From contig NZ_CP181045.1 in the NCBI RefSeq assembly GCF_047795645.1, forward strand, positions 2,976,001 to 3,040,000: a stretch of DNA of 64,000 bases, in the 5' to 3' direction. The stretch is from Salipaludibacillus sp047795645 (GTDB lineage: Bacteria; Bacillota; Bacilli; Bacillales; Salisediminibacteriaceae). Both the position numbers and the translations under genes were made by a program. The notes beneath the pieces were generated by a model. The model saw nothing but the letters and a program-made list of their open reading frames with translations, searched no databases and was not told the DNA's origin. Of this stretch, positions 46,043 through 54,994 are shown one piece after another. Numbering within the stretch: position 1 is the stretch's first letter; each line of letters begins with the position of its first letter.

Positions 46043-46137
46043 TTACACAATTTCATCTGACTTTAGTCCTATAAATCGTTATTTTTCATCTTACTTCTAA
46101 ATTATTCACTGATGAATAGCGTAGTGTTCCTTAAAAT

Positions 46138-46184
46138 AAAAATAGGAGGGATCCCATGATAAATCATAGCTCCCTCCTATTTTT
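46138..46184 (-). terminator. Terminator after the UDP-sugar dehydrogenase gene
   Basis: AAAAATAGGAGGGA (46138-46151) pairs with TCCCTCCTATTTTT (46171-46184). Confidence 0.85.
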
Positions 46185-46210
46185 GTTCACATATAACGGA
46201 TTAAATCCTT

Positions 46211-47377
46211 TTAATCCCTACTATATAAGTCTCTCGTATACACTTTGTCTTTCACATCTCGGATCTCATCATTTAAGCGATTAGAAACGATAACATCCGA
46301 CATTCTTTTGAACTCACTTAAATCCCGGATGACCTTTGAACCATAGAACTCCGCTTCTTCCATCACAGGTTCATAAATAACGACTTCAACAGCTTTTGCT
46401 TTCAAACGCTTCATAATACCTTGCACAGAAGATGCTCGGAAATTATCCGAATTTGTCTTCATCGTCAGACGATAAATACCTACAACTTCAGGTTCTCTTG
46501 CTAATATTTGATTCGCAATATGATCTTTCCTGGTCCGGTTTGCATCAACAATCGCTGATACAATGTTATTCGGGACATCTGTGTAGTTTGCTAGTAACTG
46601 TTTCGTATCTTTCGGCAAACAATAACCACCATATCCAAATGAAGGATTGTTATAATGGTTCCCAATTCGTGGATCAAGTCCAACACCTTCAATAATCTGT
46701 TTTGTATCAAGTCCACGCACCTCTGCATAAGTGTCTAATTCATTGAAATAAGCAACACGTAATGCGAGATACGTATTAGAGAATAATTTAATTGCTTCAG
46801 CTTCCGTTGAATCTGTAAACAGAACATCAATATCTTCCTTGATCGCCCCTTCTACTAAAAGATCGGCAAATACTTTTGCTCGCTCTGAGCGCTCACCGAC
46901 AACAATTCGCGTTGGGTGCAGGTTATCATATAGCGCTTTACCTTCACGTAAAAACTCTGGAGAAAAGATGATTTGTTCTGTCTCATATTTTTCACTAATT
47001 TCCTTTGTAAATCCTACTGGTACAGTAGACTTAATGATCATCACAGCGGTAGGATTGCTTTTCAATACTTGTTCAATGATCAATTCAACCGTTGATGTAT
47101 TAAAAAAATTGCGTTCTGGATCATAGTCTGTCGGAGTTGCAATAATAATAAAGTCAGCATCCTTATAAGCTAATTCTTTGTCGGTCGTTGCTGTCAATTT
47201 CAATCCGTTCTTTTTAAATAAGTCTTCGATTTCTGCATCAACAATCGGTGATTGGCCACGATTAATCATATCGACTTTTTCCTGATCAATATCCAACGCT
47301 GTCACATCGTGATGTTGAGCAAGTAATACGGCGTTCGATAATCCAACGTAACCTGTTCCTGCAACTGCAATTTTCAC
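46211..47377 (-). CDS. UDP-glucose 6-dehydrogenase family protein
   Basis: This 388-residue nucleotide-sugar dehydrogenase oxidises a UDP-hexose to the uronic acid with two NAD+. It has the N-terminal dinucleotide fold with GTGYVG, the middle STVPVGFT segment, the catalytic Cys in FGYGGYCLPKD, and the C-terminal sugar-binding domain. The length fits the shorter class of UDP-glucose dehydrogenases. It starts with GTG after AAGGGAAG. No glycosyltransferase genes are adjacent. Probable products feed acidic wall or capsule polymers. The 349-base gap upstream to 47726 is AT-rich and shows no gene. Confidence 0.9.
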   Translation of the reverse strand: MKIAVAGTGYVGLSNAVLLAQHHDVTALDIDQEKVDMINRGQSPIVDAEIEDLFKKNGLKLTATTDKELAYKDADFIIIATPTDYDPERNFFNTSTVELIIEQVLKSNPTAVMIIKSTVPVGFTKEISEKYETEQIIFSPEFLREGKALYDNLHPTRIVVGERSERAKVFADLLVEGAIKEDIDVLFTDSTEAEAIKLFSNTYLALRVAYFNELDTYAEVRGLDTKQIIEGVGLDPRIGNHYNNPSFGYGGYCLPKDTKQLLANYTDVPNNIVSAIVDANRTRKDHIANQILAREPEVVGIYRLTMKTNSDNFRASSVQGIMKRLKAKAVEVVIYEPVMEEAEFYGSKVIRDLSEFKRMSDVIVSNRLNDEIRDVKDKVYTRDLYSRD

Positions 47378-47726
47378 TTTTACAACACTTCCCTTTATTC
47401 AATATATTATTATTTAAAAATCGATTTTATAAACGTTTCAATGGAACTTCCCATCCAATATTGTATAACAATTGTATTTTTAATACTACCTGCAAAACAT
47501 ACATTTTTGATGAACAACAATGATATGTTTGATAATTTGAATCGATGTTTTCATAGTTTTGCTAAATTTTGAATTTCCCCCTCTATTTTAAATGAAATAT
47601 CGCACTTATTTCTTAGATAATCCACCTGCCTTTTGTTTTATAATAAATCAAATGACAAATTCATGAGCAAATTAATGAATTTTCGATTATAATAGAGATA
47701 CAATACATTTTCAGGAGGAACGATAT

Positions 47727-47921
47727 ATGGATTCAAATCAACCCGAACAGTCAAACAAGAAGAAAATTAGTTTGCAGGAAGCAATTAAAGAACAACTTGC
47801 AAACAAGAAAAACAAACAAAAGAACAATAAATCAAACACCAACTCACTTGGAAACCCTAAACAAATGAAAAGTCAAAAAGCGAAACAAACGGCAATGACG
47901 CGTCGAAAAATGGGTGGATGA
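47727..47921 (+). CDS. Small basic Lys/Asn/Gln-rich protein
   Basis: This 64-residue protein is very basic, hydrophilic and low in complexity, with runs such as NKKNKQKNNKSN. It has no membrane segment or known domain. A strong ribosome site (CAGGAGG) and a perfect terminator directly after it support real expression. It resembles short disordered proteins conserved in Bacillaceae, but I cannot name a function. Confidence 0.6.
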   Translation: MDSNQPEQSNKKKISLQEAIKEQLANKKNKQKNNKSNTNSLGNPKQMKSQKAKQTAMTRRKMGG

Positions 47922-47933
47922 CCGTTCAACATA

Positions 47934-47983
47934 AAAAAAGAGAAAGACTCCCGTGTGTCACGGATGGAGTCTTTCTCTTTTTT
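47934..47983 (+). terminator. Terminator after the small basic protein gene
   Basis: Perfect 17-base arms (47934-47950 and 47967-47983), beginning with AAAAAAGAGAAAGACTC. Confidence 0.9.
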
Positions 47984-48070
47984 AGTTACTTCCCAAAAAA
48001 CATTCAGAGGAGTTCCAACTTTTATCCTCCCCTAGAAACCTCCCGTCACCAAATTAATTCAAATTCTCCG

Positions 48071-48126
48071 TTGACAAAAAAACGACTTACTCATATACTT
48101 TATATATATGAGTAAGTGTTCATATA
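48071..48126 (+). promoter_or_regulatory. czcD promoter with overlapping ArsR-type operators
   Basis: TTGACA (48071-48076) and TATACT (48094-48099) are 17 bases apart. A perfect 13-base inverted repeat (48085-48097 and 48105-48117) overlaps the -10 box. A second palindrome, TATATGA and TCATATA at 48105-48126, resembles the ATATGAA-type operators of CzrA/ArsR repressors. The divergent spacing suits metal-responsive repression by the regulator encoded at 49251. Confidence 0.75.
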
Positions 48127-48150
48127 AACATATTAAAAGGAGCGATTATC

Positions 48151-49074
48151 ATGTCTGGTCACCATAATCATCATCACGGTACAAAAAATAAAAAGCGGTT
48201 AATTATTGCCATGATCATCATTGGAGCTTGGATGTTTGTTGAACTTATCGGTGGGCTTTGGACAGGAAGTCTTGCACTGTTAGCAGATGCAGGTCATATG
48301 TTTAGTGACTTCTTCAATTTATTAATCAGTTTTATCGCAATTGTTTTTGCAGCACGGGCAGCAACGAAGCAAAAAACATTCGGGAACTATCGGTTAGAAA
48401 TTCTCGCTGCACTTTTAAATAGTCTCGCTCTAATTGGAGTCAGTATTTTCATCATTTTTGAAGCTATTCAACGCTTGATGGATCCTGCTTCTGTTAACAG
48501 TGGACCAATGATGACCATAGCTACAATTGGTCTAGTCGCTAATATCGGTGCCCTTGTCGTTTTGTCAGGAAAAAGTTCTAAGTCTAACTTAAATATGAGA
48601 GGCGCGTATTTACATGTGCTCGGAGACACGTTAGGCTCTGTTTCGGCAATCATCGCTGGTGGATTGATGCTCACTTTTCAATGGTATTGGGCGGACCCAC
48701 TCCTAAGCTTATTAATTGCCGCCCTTATTGCCTTTACAGGTTTCCGACTGATGAAGGATGCTGTGCATGTCTTAATGGAAGGGGCTCCGTCTGAAGTAGA
48801 TGTCATGGAAATAGCAACGAAGCTAGAACAACTTTCAGGCGTAAATAATATTCACAACCTTCACATTTGGAGTCTATCTTCTGAAATACATCAATTTTCA
48901 TGCCATCTCGTTATAGATGATGACAGAATTTCGGATCAGCAAAAAATACTAAAAGACGTTAATGAATGGGTAAAACAATCGCTTCATATTGATCGCTGTA
49001 CGATTCAAATTGAAGCCAACCGATTCATATGTTCTGATATTCATCTAGCAGATGATCATGTTCACCATGCATAA
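48151..49074 (+). CDS. czcD: CDF-family zinc/cobalt efflux transporter CzcD
   Basis: This 307-residue cation diffusion facilitator exports Zn2+ (and Co2+/Cd2+) in exchange for H+ or K+. The N-terminus is His-rich (HHNHHHG). Six membrane segments contain the metal sites ADAGHMFSD in TM2 and HVLGDTLGS in TM5. The C-terminal cytoplasmic domain contains further His residues, ending DDHVHHA. ATG follows AAAGGAG. Its promoter is covered by ArsR-type palindromes, and the regulator gene follows 176 bases later on the same strand. Confidence 0.95.
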   Translation: MSGHHNHHHGTKNKKRLIIAMIIIGAWMFVELIGGLWTGSLALLADAGHMFSDFFNLLISFIAIVFAARAATKQKTFGNYRLEILAALLNSLALIGVSIFIIFEAIQRLMDPASVNSGPMMTIATIGLVANIGALVVLSGKSSKSNLNMRGAYLHVLGDTLGSVSAIIAGGLMLTFQWYWADPLLSLLIAALIAFTGFRLMKDAVHVLMEGAPSEVDVMEIATKLEQLSGVNNIHNLHIWSLSSEIHQFSCHLVIDDDRISDQQKILKDVNEWVKQSLHIDRCTIQIEANRFICSDIHLADDHVHHA

Positions 49075-49250
49075 TCAAAATGGGAGAAGTTCTATTGAAA
49101 CAACTTTATCTAAGAACTATAACGCTTTAAGATTTATTTCGACTATATAGCGGATAATCGCTATAATACTAAGTAACTGATCTTATTCGCTAGATAAAGT
49201 TCGAAAAAAGTACCTAGTCGAATGTGATCTATAACTTAGGAGGACCTTTT

Positions 49251-49559
49251 ATGGATAAAAAACACCACCAACTTCTTGACGAAAAAATTATCAACGAGGC
49301 CGTTTCTATGTTTCGTGCAGTCGCAGATCCAACACGCCTCCAACTTCTCCATTTACTTTCTGAAGAAGAATGCTCCGTTAATCATATAGCCGATATTTTG
49401 GAGATGAACCAATCAGCCGTTTCTCATCAACTTCGAACACTACGGCAAGCTCATCTCGTTCGAACAAGAAGAGATGGTCATTATATTTATTACAGCTGTA
49501 ACGATGAACATGTCATCACTTTAATTGATCAAGCGATTACTCATGCAAAGCACGAGTGA
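49251..49559 (+). CDS. czrA: ArsR-family metal sensor CzrA
   Basis: This 102-residue winged-helix repressor has the ArsR recognition helix NQSAVSHQLRTLR. The C-terminal helix carries Asp-x-His and, eleven residues later, His-x-x-His (NDEH then THAKH). This is the exact spacing of the alpha-5 zinc site Asp84/His86/His97/His100 of S. aureus CzrA, so zinc or cobalt sensing is well supported. ATG 49251 follows TTAGGAGG. A palindrome TATAGCG/CGCTATA lies 85-105 bases upstream. It should repress czcD through the operators at 48085-48126. Confidence 0.92.
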   Translation: MDKKHHQLLDEKIINEAVSMFRAVADPTRLQLLHLLSEEECSVNHIADILEMNQSAVSHQLRTLRQAHLVRTRRDGHYIYYSCNDEHVITLIDQAITHAKHE

Positions 49560-49602
49560 CCTGATAAAGGTTATTTATCGATCATTTCATATAAATTAAC
49601 AA

Positions 49603-49638
49603 AAATCCAACAAATTCTATTACAAATTTGTTGGATTT
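49603..49638 (+). terminator. Terminator after czrA
   Basis: AAATCCAACAAATT (49603-49616) pairs with AATTTGTTGGATTT (49625-49638). Confidence 0.75.
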
Positions 49639-49718
49639 AACTACCTTTAATATGGTGTCAGCTCATTGTAATTTTATTTATTTCCACCTAATCAACCTTT
49701 CGCAGGAAGTCAGTTAAA

Positions 49719-51239
49719 TCAATTTACTACCCCGACACCTGAGTTCTGTTCAACAGATGTTCTAGCCTGTATAGCTGATTGAACTTGATACGAATACGGA
49801 GGCGTATAATTTGTTGTCGAGCTTAAGTGGTTTGAAGGCGTATTAATAAATTCATTTCCACTTAAGTTCCAGTACCCCGTACTCGAACTTCCATAAAACC
49901 AGCCAACTGCACTCTTTATTTGACCAGTCGTTGGATCATTTTGCCCTGATCCAACATTGTCAAAATAATTATTTTCCACAAATACTCTTGCTCCCATTCT
50001 ACTATTTATTGCAGTATCCTGAATGTCCTTAAAGAAATTATTAAACATGTGCACATCTGCAAAGCGTATTAGTGGAACTCTTGAATTTAAATTATTAAAA
50101 TAATTGTGATGATACGTAATATTATCTGGAGCTAAAGATGCATTATCAGTATGCCCTACCAACATCGACTTCCAATGGTTTTCAAACTTGTTCCAAGAAA
50201 CTGTAATAAACTCTGAATTACGTTTAATATCAACAAGACCGTCATAATAGTCGCGATCGTCATTGCCATCTAATTCACTGTAAAATTCATTATGGTCTAT
50301 CCAAATATTTTTACTACCTTGAGTCACTTCAATTGATGTTCCTTCCCCTTGACTCACATGGTGAATTGACAAATTCTGAACAATAACATTCTGAGCATTG
50401 ATTAATCTCAAGCCGATACCATCAAACTCTCCGTTCGATCCAACACCAACGATAGATACATTTCTTATTTCATGTGCTTGTCCTCTATGATTTTTCACTT
50501 CTATGCTAGAACCTGATGAGTTGTTTTGAGTAATAGTCCCATCAACATAAATTTTTAATGGTTCATCTGGATTGTTACTCCTACTTCGATTATTAATTAA
50601 TTGTTGAATTTGTGATCCAGTACTAACGTATTCTACGCGCCCACCTTCACCACCTGTTGTACCACCATTCATCGAAGCAAACCCAACCGGTCCATCTGAA
50701 CTATCTGGTGAACTAGACCCTTGGTTAGATTCTATAATCCTCCACTGTTGATTCGAATTCCCTAAATCATCCCATTGAACCACATTCGCACCATTATTTT
50801 GCGAATGTTCAAATACCTCTAAAGCCTTCCCGCTATGTCTACTAATAAATTTATAGCCAGATCCACTAGGCTGTAAATTCCATTGCTGTTGATTCCCACG
50901 ATTGTGATCCCATTGAACAATATTCCCTCCATTTTCTAATGACAAATTGTATACATCTAATGCTTTACCGCTATTTCGATTTATCAATTCAACATAACCA
51001 TCATTATTTTCGATAATACGCCATTCCTGACAATGATGATTTGTATCTTCCCACTGCTGCACATTCGCACCATTTTCCGTCGCTGCACTCTCCACCTCTA
51101 AATACTTCCCACTGTTAACGCTTACAATATTATAATAAGAATAATCGTTAAATGAATTAGCCTCGGTGTTTACTGAAAATGTTACTAAGAAGGAGAACAT
51201 TAATACCATAATTCCTAACAATCTAGCTACTTTTTTCAT
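49719..51239 (-). CDS. Secreted pectate lyase (PL1) with ricin-B-type lectin domain
   Basis: This 506-residue secreted enzyme cleaves polygalacturonate by beta-elimination with Ca2+. It has a signal peptide (1-28), then a beta-trefoil carbohydrate-binding domain (about 30-170) with three QxW-type repeats (QEW, QQW, QQW), and a Ser/Gly-rich linker. The right-handed parallel beta-helix of PL1 follows, with DHNEFY, Ca-binding DGLVDIKR and the catalytic Arg region SRVPLIRF. ATG follows AAAGGGAG. No sorting signal is present, so it is released. It fits the plant-cell-wall theme; nearby rhamnose genes could use pectin-derived rhamnose. Confidence 0.92.
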   Translation of the reverse strand: MKKVARLLGIMVLMFSFLVTFSVNTEANSFNDYSYYNIVSVNSGKYLEVESAATENGANVQQWEDTNHHCQEWRIIENNDGYVELINRNSGKALDVYNLSLENGGNIVQWDHNRGNQQQWNLQPSGSGYKFISRHSGKALEVFEHSQNNGANVVQWDDLGNSNQQWRIIESNQGSSSPDSSDGPVGFASMNGGTTGGEGGRVEYVSTGSQIQQLINNRSRSNNPDEPLKIYVDGTITQNNSSGSSIEVKNHRGQAHEIRNVSIVGVGSNGEFDGIGLRLINAQNVIVQNLSIHHVSQGEGTSIEVTQGSKNIWIDHNEFYSELDGNDDRDYYDGLVDIKRNSEFITVSWNKFENHWKSMLVGHTDNASLAPDNITYHHNYFNNLNSRVPLIRFADVHMFNNFFKDIQDTAINSRMGARVFVENNYFDNVGSGQNDPTTGQIKSAVGWFYGSSSTGYWNLSGNEFINTPSNHLSSTTNYTPPYSYQVQSAIQARTSVEQNSGVGVVN

Positions 51240-51530
51240 TTTTATCTCCCTTTCTCTATTTAAATGTATTCGTATCGTATTTCACCAGTTTTCACCTCCC
51301 ATATTAGCTTTTTCTAGCAGACGCTGATACGAACCACTGCTAACAAAATAACAACGTTGTTTATCTCACCCTAAAAATAACAATAATTACTATTAATATC
51401 CATAGTTAGAAATTACTATTTTGTCTATCACTTGATCTACTGAAATACCTTCAATGCCAGGAAATCATTTTGTTAACGACAAATTACTTATTTCTCGTGA
51501 CAGCTCGTTCGCTTTTCATTATAATTAACC

Positions 51531-51551
51531 CATAGGCATTTCACGCCTATG
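51531..51551 (+). other. Short hairpin in the leader of the hendecad-protein gene
   Basis: CATAGGC (51531-51537) pairs with GCCTATG (51545-51551), 16 bases before the ribosome site. The rest of the 51240-51580 gap is AT-rich with no gene seen. Confidence 0.35.
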
Positions 51552-51580
51552 CTAATTCAATATAATTGGAGGTGAAAAAA

Positions 51581-52054
51581 ATAGCAGATGTAGAGTTAAT
51601 GAATTTTTTACAAGAACAATTCGGAAAAATTGATCAACGTTTTACTGACATGGACAATAAATTCACAAAACAAATTGGTGACTTAGATCAAAGAATCAGT
51701 GACCTTGATCAGAAATTTACTAACCAATTCAATGTCCTCGATCAGAAGTTTACCAATCAATTCAATGTGCTCGACCAGAAGTTTACTAAACGCTTTGATG
51801 AATTCGACTTTAAATTCACTAGCCGTATTAATGAGCTCGATCTTAAATTTTCTGAACGCTTTGATGAAATCGACTGTAAATTTACTAAACGCTTTGATAC
51901 TTTGGAGAAGCTGCAGCAAGACGATGTTGTCACCTTGTTAAAAACAATTGATAGTAAAACAGAACACATTCCTAGTGATATTGATTACTTGAGAGACATC
52001 ACGAGCAGGCATGATATGGAAATCGAACGTTTGAAAAAACAAGTTGGAAATTAA
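51581..52054 (+). CDS. Hendecad-repeat coiled-coil protein
   Basis: This protein of about 157 residues is dominated by 11-residue repeats of the form LDQKFTNQFNV, LDQKFTKRFDE, FDFKFTSRINE, LDLKFSERFDE, IDCKFTKRFDT. This pattern suggests a right-handed coiled coil. It has no signal peptide or membrane segment. A C-terminal helical segment (DIDYLRDITSRHDMEIERL) follows. The only well-placed start after GGAGGTG is ATA at 51581; ATG 51599 and TTG 51566 are alternatives. Similar short coiled-coil proteins exist in Bacillaceae, but their role is unknown. Confidence 0.7.
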   Translation: MADVELMNFLQEQFGKIDQRFTDMDNKFTKQIGDLDQRISDLDQKFTNQFNVLDQKFTNQFNVLDQKFTKRFDEFDFKFTSRINELDLKFSERFDEIDCKFTKRFDTLEKLQQDDVVTLLKTIDSKTEHIPSDIDYLRDITSRHDMEIERLKKQVGN

Positions 52055-52318
52055 CGACACCGCTCAAGACACCTCTGTATACTCCACTCATACTGTAATA
52101 CTTAATTTATTTTATCTTCATTTATTAAAACTACACTCAAATTTATCACTAATAAAGTAGAACCGGTATGAACTATTGCCGTTTCTGCTTTATTTTGATT
52201 TAATCTTTAATTGATGATGAATATCTATAAAAGTACTAAGTCGAATCTAAATTATTTCTTCACACCTTCCTCTGTTAGGTAATTACTATTAAGCGAATGC
52301 CTTGGTTAACCGCCGTAT

Positions 52319-52414
52319 TAGAAAAACTTGGCTTGTCACCAAGTCCTTCATGGCAAAAGCTTTAGTTTATCTTATACTTTAATCCTTTAGCGAAGTTAAA
52401 TATTCTTAAAGTAT
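52319..52414 (+). repeat. 96-bp dispersed element, copy 1
   Basis: This begins TAGAAAAACTTGG and ends CTTAAAGTAT. It aligns without gaps to 56888-56983 and 62623-62718 with a few substitutions. An inner hairpin (ACTTGGx, xCCAAGT) and an outer ATACTTTAA/TTAAAGTAT pair are visible. It lies in the 456-base gap 52055-52510, which shows no other gene. Confidence 0.85.
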
Positions 52415-52510
52415 AAAATAAGTATTTCTTGAAAAGACTTAAAGAATAACGTTCTTTTGTCTACTACTTATTAAGAACCGTAGATAACACATCATTTAGG
52501 AGGTTACATA

Positions 52511-52612
52511 ATGCCAAGCGAAGAATCTTTTTTCACTGGATTATTCTGGGGCGTTCTTTTTAGTATTCCATTATGGGCATCTATTATTGGGGCTATTTTT
52601 ATGATTAAGTGA
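52511..52612 (+). CDS. 33-residue membrane peptide
   Basis: This small ORF starts at ATG after TTAGGAGG with ideal spacing. It encodes a short acidic N-terminus (MPSEES), one hydrophobic helix (FFTGLFWGVLFSIPLWAS) and a basic end (MIK). It looks like a single-pass membrane peptide. No toxin-antitoxin partner is apparent. Function unknown. Confidence 0.6.
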   Translation: MPSEESFFTGLFWGVLFSIPLWASIIGAIFMIK

Positions 52613-52684
52613 TTTTATAACCGAGGCATTTTAATTGCAGGTGCGAGTGTTCTTTGCTTTTACCGTATTGGTTTTACAAAAAGA

Positions 52685-52713
52685 AAAAAGCCCTCAAATT
52701 ATGAGGACTTTTA
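52685..52713 (-). terminator. Terminator after rhaEW
   Basis: On the minus strand AAAAGTCCTCA pairs with TGAGGGCTTTT (one wobble), followed by more T residues, just after the rhaEW stop. Confidence 0.75.
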
Positions 52714-52729
52714 ATAGTAATTTTTTGAA

Positions 52730-54799
52730 TTATCTAGTAAATGCAGCTGGTACACCACCATCAACAGTAACCATACAGCCTGTTGTTTTCGCTGATTTAG
52801 ATGACGATAAAAATGCAATCGATTCAGCAATGTCTCTTGGTAAAATATTCACTCGAAGCGTCGTTCGTTTACGGTAATGCTCTTCAAGCTCATCTGGCTC
52901 AATTCCATAAGCAGCAGCTCGTTCATTGCGCCAGCTTGAATTCCAAATCGCAGAACCTTGTAATACAGCATCTGGAAGAACAGAATTTACTCGAATACCG
53001 AATTCTCCACCTTCTGCAGCGATACAACGCGCAAGATGTGTTTCCATTGCTTTTGCTGTACTGTATGCTGAAGCATTCTTTCCAGCATAAACAGAGTTTT
53101 TCGAACCGATAAATACCATGCTTCCACCAGTTTCTTGTTTTTTCATTAGTTTGAATGCTTCACGAGCAACTAAGAAGTAACCAGTTCCTAGAACATTCAT
53201 ATTAAGGTTCCATTCTTTAAGCGTTGTCTCATCGAACGGACTTGATGTTGCAAGACCAGCATTATTAACAATGTTATCAACGCCACCATACGTAAGGGCT
53301 ACCGTACGATACGCAGCAACAATTGCTTCTTCACTCGTAACATCCATTTTTATAGCAATTGCACGTCCAGCACCAAATTTCTCATTAATCTCTTCGGCTA
53401 CTTTCTCTGCACCTTCTAAATTTAAATCAGTCACAGCTACATGCGCCCCTTGTTCAACTAAAACGCGGCACGTTTCACTTCCTATTCCGCCAGCACCACC
53501 GGTGACGAGCGCAATTTGTCGTGAGAATTCCTTTTCTGGTGGAGCGAGTGACAACTTGTAAAGCTCCAAAGGCCAATATTCGATTTCATACGACTCATTT
53601 TCATTAAGAGATACAAAGTTTCCTAGAGCCGTCGCACCTTTAATAACTTGAATCGCACGATTATAAAGGGCGCCACTGACATTTGCCATTTTCAAATCTT
53701 TCCCTGTGTTTACCATGCCGAGTCCAGGAATGAGAATCACACGTGGTGAAGGTTCGTTTATCACGTCTCCTTCGTTTTTGTTTCGCTCGAAATAAGCTCG
53801 ATACTCGTCTTTATATGCTTTTACGCCATTTTTGATCGCTTCTTTTAGAGATTCAACATCTTTAGACGATGGATCCCAATCTAAAAATAACGGAATCATT
53901 TTTGTATGAACGAGGTGATCCGGGCAAGCTGCCCCAACCTGTGAATACTGTTTAGCATCCTTGCTGTTAACGAATTGCATGACTTCCTCGTTATCATCAA
54001 ATGTTAATAACATTGATTTCTCTTCAAAAACTTGTCCGCGTAAGTAAGGCATTACTTCCGCCAAGATATCTTCTCGCTCTTCGCTTGCTAACTGATCGTA
54101 TTTTTTCCCGCCGAATGTTTCAACTTCCTGCGCTTTTTTATTAATAAAGTCCTCTGCTTCATTTATAACAGAGATTGTTTTATTATAACTTTCTTTCGAC
54201 GTTTCACCCCACACAACTAAACCGTGTTTTTCCATAAGTACAAGGTCAGCTTTTGGATTTTCTTGTACACCTTCCGCTATCATTTTTGAAAGAGTAAAGC
54301 CTGGACGCACGTAAGGTACCCAAACAAAACGGTCTCCGAAAATTTCCTTCGCCAACTCTTTACCATTATCCGCACAACATAGGCTAATGATTGCATCTGG
54401 ATGCGTGTGGTCGACATGTTTAAACGGTAAAAACGCGTGAAGTAGTGTTTCGATAGAAGAACGCGGGTGCTTACTATCAATCATACAATGAGAAATATAC
54501 TCTACCATATCCTCATCAGACATTTTATCGTTTTCCATTAATGGTCGGATATCTTCCATATTTAAGCCTGTGAAATTAGCATGCTTCATTGTTGCTAAAT
54601 CTGAGCCGCTTCCTTTCACCCACATTACTTCGATTTCACGACCACGAAAGTCTTTCTCCATCGTTTTCATCGATGTATTGCCGCCACCCCAGTTACAAAC
54701 GGCACGATCAGAGCCTATTAAATTTGAACGATAGACTAGTTCGTCCAAACCTGTCTTTAAATCGGATTCATTTTGTTGATTCCATAAATTTTTAACCAT
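52730..54799 (-). CDS. rhaEW: Bifunctional rhamnulose-1-phosphate aldolase / lactaldehyde dehydrogenase
   Basis: This 689-residue fusion catalyses the last steps of L-rhamnose breakdown: cleavage of rhamnulose-1-phosphate and oxidation/reduction of lactaldehyde. The N-terminal class II aldolase domain (about 1-400) has metal-binding His residues in HVDHTHPDA and MEKHGLVVWG. The C-terminal short-chain dehydrogenase domain (about 425-689) has TGGAGGIG and the catalytic YSTAKAM (YxxxK). It matches Bacillus YuxG/RhaEW in layout and length. ATG follows AAGGGGATG. It is divergent from a DeoR-type regulator with a perfect inverted repeat between them. The rhaA and rhaB genes are not in the window. 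Confidence 0.93.
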   Translation of the reverse strand: MVKNLWNQQNESDLKTGLDELVYRSNLIGSDRAVCNWGGGNTSMKTMEKDFRGREIEVMWVKGSGSDLATMKHANFTGLNMEDIRPLMENDKMSDEDMVEYISHCMIDSKHPRSSIETLLHAFLPFKHVDHTHPDAIISLCCADNGKELAKEIFGDRFVWVPYVRPGFTLSKMIAEGVQENPKADLVLMEKHGLVVWGETSKESYNKTISVINEAEDFINKKAQEVETFGGKKYDQLASEEREDILAEVMPYLRGQVFEEKSMLLTFDDNEEVMQFVNSKDAKQYSQVGAACPDHLVHTKMIPLFLDWDPSSKDVESLKEAIKNGVKAYKDEYRAYFERNKNEGDVINEPSPRVILIPGLGMVNTGKDLKMANVSGALYNRAIQVIKGATALGNFVSLNENESYEIEYWPLELYKLSLAPPEKEFSRQIALVTGGAGGIGSETCRVLVEQGAHVAVTDLNLEGAEKVAEEINEKFGAGRAIAIKMDVTSEEAIVAAYRTVALTYGGVDNIVNNAGLATSSPFDETTLKEWNLNMNVLGTGYFLVAREAFKLMKKQETGGSMVFIGSKNSVYAGKNASAYSTAKAMETHLARCIAAEGGEFGIRVNSVLPDAVLQGSAIWNSSWRNERAAAYGIEPDELEEHYRKRTTLRVNILPRDIAESIAFLSSSKSAKTTGCMVTVDGGVPAAFTR

Positions 54800-54821
54800 T
54801 AATACATCCCCTTAGCAAGTT

Positions 54822-54857
54822 TTTTTAATACTATATCTATTATTATAGTATTAAAAA
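54822..54857. promoter_or_regulatory. Perfect inverted repeat between rhaEW and rhaR
   Basis: TTTTTAATACTATA (54822-54835) and its exact complement (54844-54857) are separated by eight bases. It lies just upstream of the rhaEW start and is the likely operator of the divergent DeoR-family regulator. Confidence 0.65.
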
Positions 54858-54994
54858 GTTTAAAAAACAATCATTTATCTTTGAAACAAAAATTTTAGTT
54901 TGAAAACGTACTTTTTTTTGCCTGAATATGGCTTATTCTTTCAATTATCGTTATACTTAAAAGTAACCATTTCCATCGGTAAAAAGGAGATTTG

